A DNA stretch of 64,000 bases from positions 82,207,910-82,271,909 of the forward strand of contig CM061237.1 in the NCBI GenBank assembly GCA_030848705.1, given 5' to 3'. This document shows positions 56,586 to 64,000 of the stretch, in pieces. The notes below the pieces were generated by a model that was given only the letters and a program-made list of their open reading frames with translations, was not told where the DNA came from and ran no database searches. The DNA comes from Heracleum sosnowskyi (lineage: Eukaryota; Streptophyta; Magnoliopsida; Apiales; Apiaceae). Each line of letters opens with the position of its first letter. The first letter of the stretch is position 1. A program made the translations under genes and the position numbers.

Positions 56586-57950
56586 GGAGCCGCAGACTAA
56601 ATCCTCATATGATCTAAAGCCTCTTCTACATGGAGTGATTACTGGTCCAAGGAAAGAAAAGGGACAAACTTCATGTATTAAAGATGTGACCCAACTACCT
56701 TTCAGAGATGTTTATCTCCAAAATCCCCAGCTAAACCAAAGGGCAAGAATATTGCTAGGACATTCTATCCTCCTCCATTTCCAGATGAGCTCAAGATTCT
56801 GAGTGAACTTATTATAAAATGCAAGGAAAGCAATGTGCCCGAGATCAGGAATCAAAGAGCAGTCTACAGGAATGGAAAAGAAATCTGTGTTTGGGCTGGT
56901 CACCCAAATTTTGCTGAAGCTAGGGCTGAGGAATCAGCTAGGGCAGACATGCAAGCTCTTGCAGTTGCCCAGGCTCTAGATGAAGAGGAAAGACAGCAAG
57001 AATAAAGAGCTAGAGCTGAAACTGTGCAAGGAAAAAGAAAAGGTATAAGGCAACCCAAAACAAGAGCTAAAAGAAACTTGGCTTTTGATAAGGATGATTC
57101 TCAAGACACTGTCACAGATGCACCTGTAACAGCAATTCCTTCAACCTTTTCTGATCAAGATTGTGGAACAAAATTAGCTTGTGATCCTGAACATTCAGTT
57201 AATTTTCATGATCAACCAATTGAGCCAAAAGAGGAGCCAATTGAGTTTGATGAAGCTAATTTTCCCAAATTTCTGGTTGAGATGGAATCAAGGAAGAAAT
57301 CAAAGCAGAGGGCTTCTAAGGCTAAACCAATTCTAGTGAGAAGGCCACAGACTGAAAAACCACCTCCAAACCCAGAAGACTTTATCTACATTGCAGATAT
57401 AAGGGAGGAGTCTGACTTAAACCTACATCTTGATGACTTGGTAGAAGTGAGAGGAATAGGAGCCACTCATAAACTACCAGAGAGATTAGTGTTTGTATAC
57501 AAGGGTGGAAGGGAACAGATTTGGCCTCTACACAGAATTCTAGGAGAAGATTATCAGACTTTGCTAGTGGTGTTCAAGTGCTTAAAGAAAGATTTTGGGT
57601 TCACCAAAACTGCTAAGTCTGAGGTTGTCTCCAAGATATGTCAAATAAAAGCTAACTGGAACAAGCCTAATGCACTTCCCATAACTCTAAAGGTCCCTCA
57701 AATAGAAAAGAAAATTCATCTCCAGCCCTATTGGATGATGGAATTTAGAGACAAGGACAACTGTAGGAGATTCTTCAGAATAGAGGACCAATTGGAAAAG
57801 GCATCTAATGAAACTCTTAGATTTATGCAATCCAAGTTGGGTGATCAAGATGAAGAAGAGAAGATTTTCTACAGGAGGCTCCAAGCACAAATTGAGGAGA
57901 ACAATGCCAAGAAGGGGAAGAAAACAAGGCCACAGAGACAAAGATGGTAA

Positions 57951-58132
57951 ATCTGCTCAGGCTAGAGGAGCAACTCTGTGCACTTGTGTTGTAAGATTTT
58001 CTACTTTGATTTCAATAAATTTTAAATATCATGAAGCTCAATGCAATTTCTACTTTTGTAATTTGTAATTTGTTAAAGTGTTTTTGTTATCATCAAGGCT
58101 CTTGATTTATGGTTGTTATTCTATCAGTCATA
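57951..58132 (+). other. B 3' untranslated sequence before polypurine tract
   Basis: AT-rich, no coding signal and no clear box. Confidence 0.5.
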
Positions 58133-58145
58133 AATTGGGGGAGAT
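58133..58145 (+). other. B polypurine tract
   Basis: AATTGGGGGAGAT directly before the 3' LTR. Confidence 0.9.
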
Positions 58146-59159
58146 TGTTAGGAATATATGTTGTTCTTGATGATAATTATAGAACACTTAGTAGATTTTG
58201 TGTTAAGTCAATATTGTAACTGTCAACGGAATGGTATGCTTTGCAGCATCCGTTGACAGGTAGCTCATCAACGGAATAAGTCTCATCAACGAAATGAGTA
58301 ATGTAGCAATTGCACTGTACAATACTTCACTGGTTGATATGCATTTGTTGTAGGTATTAGATAGGTTTTCCAAGTCATGTTGACTAAGTACTAGATAGGC
58401 AAAATAGGTTGGTTAATTGTAAATATAATGTGCCTTGTAATTTTGCCTAAGTGAAGACATGTCAACGGAATGAAGATTACACTATCAACGGAATGAAGAA
58501 TGTACCATCAACGGAATGAAGAATAAAGCTATCAACGAAACACATCTCACTGCTATCAACGAATCATTATCACTTTTCTGAATAGTTGACAAAGTGATAG
58601 TGACAGTTACTGACAGATCAAAAGGTGATGTAGAAGTTTACTTTGCATTGGAAGCCATTAAAATGGACACTGAGAATGAGGAAACATTCCAATTTCCAAT
58701 TAGGTTCTTGAGTGTGATCATAATAAGCATGAAGACAAAAGACAAGATCTCCAAGGACCATTGGACAAAAGGAATGAAAAGCAAGCTACTGGCGGTTACC
58801 CTTTGTACATTTTAGAGTAGCCAAAAATAGCATTGTAAACTTGGGATATATAACCAAGTGTAGCAATTCATTTTAATTGTAAGTGAGTGAGATATAATAA
58901 CTTTTTATTAGCTTCTTTCAAGAGCGCTCTCACTCTACATTAGGAACTGAGCAGCTGTTCTACATTTGTAACACAAATTATTCCCGCAATAAAAACATCT
59001 CAGTTGGATCCTCAAAACATCCAACTGAAATTTTATATTTGCTTGTGTTTTTATTTTTTGTGTTAATTTATTTTAAAGTTGTTTTAAGTTTAAAAATATC
59101 TAGAATTGTATTCACCCCCCCCCCCTTCTACAATTCTGTTAGGTCATTTGGAATAAACA
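58146..59159 (+). repeat. B 3' LTR
   Basis: 1014 bp, starts TGTTAGGAAT, ends AATAAACA, followed by the TSD GGGGG. About 30 substitutions and a few small indels separate it from the 5' LTR. The box array is preserved; at the copy matching 17528 this LTR has CAACGG where the 5' LTR has CAATGG, again a CG change. Confidence 0.93.
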
Positions 59160-59168
59160 GGGGGAGAT
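59160..59168 (+). other. C polypurine tract, right half
   Basis: GGGGGAGAT: the duplicated GGGGG plus the rest of the tract, directly before the C LTR. Confidence 0.85.
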
Positions 59169-59422
59169 TGTTAGGATTTATTCGTGATAGCTTAGAAGAC
59201 AACTTAACTTTGTGTTTTTGTAAATACTTAATTTAATTAAGTAGAACATACTGTCACAGCTAGAGTATGTTCTTGTAGCCAATTAATTTGCTGTAATAAA
59301 ATTATGTATACATCTTGGAAGAAGTTCATTTGATTGTTCAAGCCTCAAGGAGTATATCAGATCGACAACAAGAATAAGATCTACTATCATGCTCTTGACA
59401 GTAAGGTTACAAGAAGACAACA
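59169..59422 (+). repeat. C 3' LTR, first 254 bp
   Basis: Starts TGTTAGGATT, contains ACTGTCA (about 59251) and TGACAGT (about 59395), and is cut by F. Confidence 0.75.
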
Positions 59423-60296
59423 TGTAACAACCCCAAATTTTGGACTTAGTTAAAAAAATTTGATGAATAGTAAATATTGATGAATAGTGAATTTGCTGAT
59501 GAAAAATATTTCAGACCACACTATATGGAAGACATGGAATGAATGTTTCGAAGTTATATTAGTGATGTATAAGGAGAATAAGTGAATGTAAACGCGATCA
59601 GAATCGGGAGATTCCAACTTTAAATTTTGATCACTATTCATCGGACAATCAAGGATGTATTGATTTGATCGTTTTGAGAAAGTATGTAGAATGAGAAATC
59701 CATGATCATATCTTAAACCAAGGTGAGAAATATAGGATTATATATTAAGCCAAGGAAATGGAAAGATCAAGGAAGTATCTCCTAACATTGGTACAGAGAA
59801 ACGTTTTCAAAATCACTTGAACCTATCGCGAAACAGAAGCGTAACGAATTATGGATGAAACCCTAACCGAAGGGGGAGTATCATATAAGATCATCAAGTG
59901 CATCATATAAGAGGATTGATGATACAAGAAATGACATAAGCATGATGCAGGAGGGTGACATAGGTGATGACAAGTGATGACAAAGTGATGAATCACCACC
60001 TTGTCACCACTTTCACCACAAACCACAAGTTTAAAAGCCATGTGTCTTGGATGACAAAAATCCACCACAACCACACAAAAGAGATGCATCCAATTAAGTG
60101 TTAATTAAAAAAAACAAAAAGAAAAGAAAATCAAGAAAGGAGAAGCATCAAAGATGAAGAACATTCGGCCATTTTTTCTTTTCCAAAAGCTTAGAAAATT
60201 TTCTACAAGTTCTACTCAACCATAATTCAAGTTCTTGGGCTCTAAATCACCCTCATCCCTAGACTAAGGTAAATCCTTGATCTCATCATCATCCAT
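59423..60296 (+). mobile_element. Element F: Gypsy LTR start, cut by E
   Basis: Begins TGTAACAACCCC and follows the start of Z (on the opposite strand) over several hundred bases. Plus orientation. Only the first 874 bp are visible before E. No coding. An AGTGATGA/TCACCAC inverted repeat occurs near 59960-60020. Confidence 0.7.
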
Positions 60297-63200
60297 TGTG
60301 ACACCCTCCAGACCCGGGGCACAGGTCTGGGGAGTCACTCGACCAACGAAACACAATATACCATTATATAAAACATGCATAATAATATAATAACATAAAA
60401 CACCCCTTAACCAAGACCGCGTCCAGATTATGGCATTGAACAAGCTTCTAAGTCATTATTATTACAAACCTGTTTCAAAGTTATTACACAATCTTAAAGT
60501 CAAAGCTAGACATCTAGTCTAACTATCAAAATAAACAACTACCCTGCCAATGACAACCACTCTTGGTGATCTCCTAGCTGCTGGAGAACTATCGCTCGCG
60601 CTGTGTCTGCTCATATTCTCGATTAACTGGAATATGGTTAGAAACAAAACAAGTATGAGCCACAAGTGCTCAACAAGCATAATATATATCAATCACAGTT
60701 CCATAATGAAAGGAAGGATTACAGTTATCTGAATCAACAATATACAAGTCAAACATATGCTTTTAACAATCTTTATTGAAGAAAGAGGGATTAGAATTGG
60801 ACTTCTACATTTTTCAAATAAAAAGGTTGAGCTGTTGATCAGTCACGCATCAACCCCGTACTAGCTTCTAGCAAAGTCCTCCACTAGGATCCATGGCCAT
60901 CTGGGCCTTAAGTTATTACGACCATAAATATGGCCCGATCATTACTAGTCCCATTTTAAAACATGTCAATTCTACCACAGAGTATAAGCAATAACATGCA
61001 TAACAAGATAAGTATATAATGACAGGGTGCAATAGTTGCAAAAGAGCTTCAACTATTCAATATCAAATGAAGTTCGAGAAATAGATTCGAAATGGTTTCA
61101 ATGGTACATAAGTACACAATGACAAGGTACAATAGTTGCAAAAGAGCTTCAACTGCTCAATTATCAAATGAAGTTCGAGAAATAGATTCGAAATGGTTTC
61201 AACGGTACATAAGTACATTTTTAAGAAATTCAACAATGATATAGTCAACACAAGTGAATTGAAATGAAGATTTCTGATATTCATCACGATTGTGGATTTA
61301 ATCAAGAATTTAGGAATATTCAAGGAAATAGCATCAATTGCTCAAATACGGGGTGAAGATCGAATAATCTGAATCGTTCTGATGGTAACATACATAAAAT
61401 TATTAAGAACAATAACAATTGAATCAACAAGTAAAGGCACAGATACTTGCCTGGTCTAAGTAGCTGGCGGAATTCTACCACGCTTACTCTACCTTCTCTT
61501 TTCCCTTGCTCCGGGAACTCGATTCTATGATAAAAAACTCATTACAGTAAGTCTAACTATCCTCGTTCTATCCTCGATATACACTCATAACCATTTTCAA
61601 ATTTAAACAAGTAATCGGGTTCCTATCGGGTGCCCGATCTAATTTACGGTAATTAAAACTCAGACATTAGCCCTCGTACGGGCATTTACGGACTATAAAA
61701 CACATTATTCAATTCACATAAACCATATAGCACTTATAAATATTTTTAGAACAATATTCGAGGCTTATTTGAATTTAAATAAGTCACAAACAATTTTTAA
61801 ATCAAAAAAATCGGATTTTTAATCCCAATATAAGCATTTAAAAACAATTAAATCAATTAATAAAATTAATTGACACTTTTCAAACACTCAAACTATTTTT
61901 AAATAATTAAATCAAGCTAGAAAATAATTAAACTTAATTTAAATTAATTCAATCTAATTAATAATTAATTATTAAGAATTGACTGATTAAAAGAATTAAT
62001 CAATTAATTAAATAAATCAATTATTAAATTAAAATAATTAAAATAATTAAATTAAATCAGTTTTCGAATTTAAATAAATAATTATAATTTTCCAGAATTT
62101 TCTGAATTTAAAAATGTATTTTTAAAATAAAAATATGATTTTTATAAATATTTAAACTATTTTCGAAGTATTTTTAAAAATAAAATTCAAAAACAATTTT
62201 CGGAAAATGAATTAAGGTTTCAAAGATTGAAACCGGGTCAAAATTTCGGGTAAACGGGTCGCCAAGAACTGCCGGAATTTTCCAGAATCCGACGACCTTT
62301 TCCAGAATCCGGCGAGGCAAAAACACATCAAAAATTGGGGCTTTTGATTCCAAAACACTCATAATAACCATACCAATACATTCCGATCAAAAACAAACCA
62401 AAAAACATCACCGGAATCCAAAACCCGACCAAATTCCGGCGAGCTTAAACATTTTTCCGATCTAGTTTATTTCTACATGAAACTCTACGTTTTTTATGTT
62501 AAAATGAAGCTAAGAACACAAACAACAAAAGCCCTCTATCATAAACAATGTCAGTTCATATGAGACTATTCAAAAGAAAAATCGGGCAAAAACCCTAAAA
62601 TCGTATTTCTTAAAATCGAACACAAACATGAAATTAAAGCATGAATTCCTACTCATTAGAACCCTAGGAACATGTTAGAAACAATCAATTGAACGGAGAA
62701 TCAACAGAAAAGAAATCCCCAATTCGAACAAGAACCCTAATTTTAATTCGAATATTGAAAAATTCATAATAAATCGAAAAATTACCAGATGATGATATGG
62801 TTGGAAAATTCTGAAACTAGAGCTCAAGACCTTTGATTTGAATACTTGAACTTGAGATTTGGATTTCAATAACACCTTCAAAATTGATCTTGTTTTTCAA
62901 GAACACGAAGAACACGGTTCGGGGATTTTTTTATATTTTTTTTTGGATTTATATATGTATTATACATATAATAATGTACAATTATCCTTTTTATACTTAG
63001 TGGAAAATAATACCCCAAACGACATTTTTGGATCGATATAGATCCATTGGATCGCTTTAAATCTTTAATAAAGTAAAGTTCACGTTTTACGATGTGATAA
63101 TTATCCAAAAGGACTGATAATTATCCATATCAATACATATCATTTATATGACGAATGCTCAAGAATACTGGGGCTATAACAGATGTATTATTGATATGAA

Positions 63201-63575
63201 CGATATATCAATCTACCTAAACAATTAGGGTACAGAATAATTTTTCTTTCTTTCTGAATAAAATAGATAATATTGATAGTATCAGATAATAAGGGATATA
63301 ATGATACGAAGAAATCCTCCGATAATGATTCGGACACGAATGACGAAGGAATAATAATGATGTACAAAATTTCAACGGGACCCTTGAATTTTCAAAACGG
63401 GGCTCAAAATTGAAGATATTTTCAAATGACAAAATATTTGAAAGGGGCTTCCGACACACCAATTTAGCACATAATCACTCAACAACCTTAATCATTAAAA
63501 CTCCACATACTCCACAATAATTATTCTACACATATAGTACAATTTGTATTATTAATAAATTTCACGGATCTTACA
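60297..63575 (-). repeat. E 3' LTR, 3.3 kb
   Basis: Starts at 63575 (minus) TGTAAGATCC and ends near 60297. Same layout as the X LTR: a TTAATTAATT-rich part (61830-62060), then a GC-richer part with CCGG-type repeats. A distant relative of X, shorter by 1.6 kb. The exact left end (60297 or 60299) is uncertain. Confidence 0.83.
61021..61221. repeat. Two-copy 100-bp tandem duplication in E LTR
   Basis: The segment starting GACAGGGTGCAATAGTTGC is repeated from 61121 (GACAAGGTACAATAGTTGC) with few differences. Confidence 0.85.
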
Positions 63576-63590
63576 TCCTTCCTCCCTTAA
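63576..63590 (-). other. E polypurine tract
   Basis: On the minus strand TTAAGGGAGGAAGGA directly before the LTR, with the chromovirus stretch CTGAGGACAGAATCC upstream, as in X. Confidence 0.85.
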
Positions 63591-63614
63591 TAGGATTCTG
63601 TCCTCAGAATCTGA

Positions 63615-64000
63615 TCAAGGAAACAACTGGGGATACTTCTCTAACATATCACTCTCTAACTCCCAGGTAGACTCTTCCACCTTAGGATTCCTCCACAAAA
63701 CTCTTACTATCACTACAGTCTTATTCCTTAACACTTTTTCCTTACGATCCAATATCTGAATTGGTCGTTCTACATAAGATAAATCTGCCTGGACCTCTAT
63801 GGGTTCATACTCTATTACATGGTTCGAATCTGGTCGATACTTCTTAAGCATAGATACGTGAAACACATTATGAACGTGCTGCATATGCGGGGGTAACACT
63901 AACTCGTAAGCTACTTTCCCAACCTGCTTCAAAATCTCAAATGGTCCAACATATCTTGGACTCAATTTCCCTTTCTTCCCAAACCTAACTAATCCTTTCC
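63615..64000 (-). CDS. E pol carboxy terminus with chromodomain (partial)
   Basis: The frame is open from the window edge. It holds the integrase tail (GKLSPRYVGPFEIL, then HNVFHVSMLKKY) and a chromodomain (PIQILDRKEKVLRNK, then VLWRNPKVEESTWELE), ending EKYPQLFP. A carboxy-terminal chromodomain defines chromoviruses and is thought to guide insertion to heterochromatin. The aromatic positions expected for histone binding (first Tyr/Phe and Trp) are partly kept (Trp in EESTWELE). No stop in the visible 128 codons. Confidence 0.92.
   Translation of the reverse strand, partial: KGLVRFGKKGKLSPRYVGPFEILKQVGKVAYELVLPPHMQHVHNVFHVSMLKKYRPDSNHVIEYEPIEVQADLSYVERPIQILDRKEKVLRNKTVVIVRVLWRNPKVEESTWELESDMLEKYPQLFP

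Larger units (their letters stand above)
53431..57950 (+). pseudogene. B post-pol ORF, about 1500 codons, broken
   Basis: ATG 53431 (MAPIVKLM, stop TAA at 53455, then in phase) leads to a folded-looking domain (FLVNCKLSYAMFHSTPLYNE to KNIYYARFLMMLANHVSP, about 53540-54100), then a Ser/Thr/Pro/Lys-rich low-complexity region, a helical middle (about 55550-56230, RLDEKLPLLTVARMTTFF, RVDKVEATLAHMQQAQEKQ), and a carboxy part (VFVYKGGREQIWPLHRILG) ending in basic sequence (KKGKKTRPQRQRW). Stops at 54829, 55408 and 57003 and a frameshift near 56750 break it. Parts resemble putative plant transposon proteins; Sireviruses often carry an extra ORF here. No membrane segment that would suggest an envelope. 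Confidence 0.7.
17191..59159 (+). mobile_element. Element B: Sirevirus-type Copia with three nested insertions
   Basis: LTRs at 17191-18201 and 58146-59159, target duplication GGGGG (17186-17190, 59160-59164), tRNA-iMet primer site, gag with two CCHC knuckles, protease, integrase, RT, RNase H, a 4.5-kb post-pol ORF, polypurine tract. With X, Y and Z removed the element is about 13.2 kb, large for Copia but normal for Sireviruses with an extra ORF. The LTRs differ by about 3% plus small indels. Many stops make it inactive. Confidence 0.93.
16540..59422 (+). mobile_element. Element C: Sirevirus-type Copia, outermost host, two visible pieces
   Basis: C is seen as a post-pol ORF tail with spacer and half a polypurine tract (16540-17190), then, after the 42-kb insertion B, the other half of the tract and a partial 3' LTR (59160-59422). 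B duplicated GGGGG inside the tract. The rest of C lies left of the window and, for the LTR, beyond F and E. Confidence 0.75.
60297..64000 (-). mobile_element. Element E: antisense Tekay-type Gypsy, 3' end
   Basis: Minus-strand order: chromodomain end of pol (64000-63615), stop, polypurine tract, 3' LTR (63575-60297). LTR ends TGTAAGATCC...GGGTGTCACA resemble X. The other LTR and the target duplication lie outside the window. Confidence 0.85.

Noticed and set aside
53431..57950. Envelope gene in B
   Set aside because: No signal peptide, membrane segment or Cys pattern; low-complexity and helical regions dominate.
59114..59126. Run of about 12 C in the B 3' LTR as a functional site
   Set aside because: The 5' LTR has a mixed CCCCCTCCCCC there; likely slippage or sequencing uncertainty.
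1..64000. Host protein-coding genes, tRNA or rRNA genes
   Set aside because: All good frames belong to retrotransposons; the tRNA-like matches are primer binding sites.

Overview
The window is repeat-rich plant nuclear DNA. I find no host gene, tRNA or rRNA. Nearly every base can be placed in LTR retrotransposons nested inside each other: Ty1/Copia elements of the Sirevirus type, and Ty3/Gypsy elements of the Tat, Athila and Tekay (chromovirus) types. That mix, the very long Tekay LTRs and the AT-rich spacers fit a large dicot genome; the species cannot be read from the sequence.

Layout. The outermost element is Copia element C (seen only at 16540-17190 and 59160-59422). Element D (Copia, 1-16539, left end outside the window) sits inside C. 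D holds an antisense solo LTR, G (about 2584-3949), and a complete Tat-type Gypsy element, A (4136-15332, 548-bp LTRs, TSD GTCAT). Copia element B (17191-59159, about 1.01-kb LTRs, TSD GGGGG) landed in the polypurine tract of C. B was then hit three times: by X (18699-31344, Tekay type, 4.9-kb LTRs, dead 2.9-kb interior, TSD GCTGG), by Y (32061-43536, Athila type, 1431-bp LTRs, TSD ATTGG) and by Z (45833-50508, antisense 4.7-kb solo LTR, TSD CAATG/CAATT). The 3' LTR of C is cut by F (59423-60296, same LTR family as Z), and F by antisense Tekay element E (60297 to the window end).

Relative ages from LTR pairs compared by eye agree with the nesting: B about 3%, A about 1.5% (8 of 548), X about 1%, Y 0.28% (4 of 1431). 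Y has an intact 1824-codon gag-pol and is the only element here that looks recently active. Stop codons in the other frames mostly look like C-to-T changes (CAG/CAA/CGA to TAG/TAA/TGA), as expected from decay of methylated DNA.

The least expected signal is that several elements carry their own short iterated box with regular spacing, in LTRs, untranslated regions and coding sequence. Y has a GC-rich palindrome (GGCGCGGCAGCGCC) in pairs exactly 32 bp apart, in both LTRs, in gag and after pol. B has TCAACGGAATG in both orientations, often exactly 24 bp apart, in LTRs and in several coding segments, read in different frames. D and G have ATCAGGATT, ACTGTCA and GGTAGTACTATC arrays. A second strong signal is an antisense, TATA-driven gene with a three-exon model of 599 codons inside element A.
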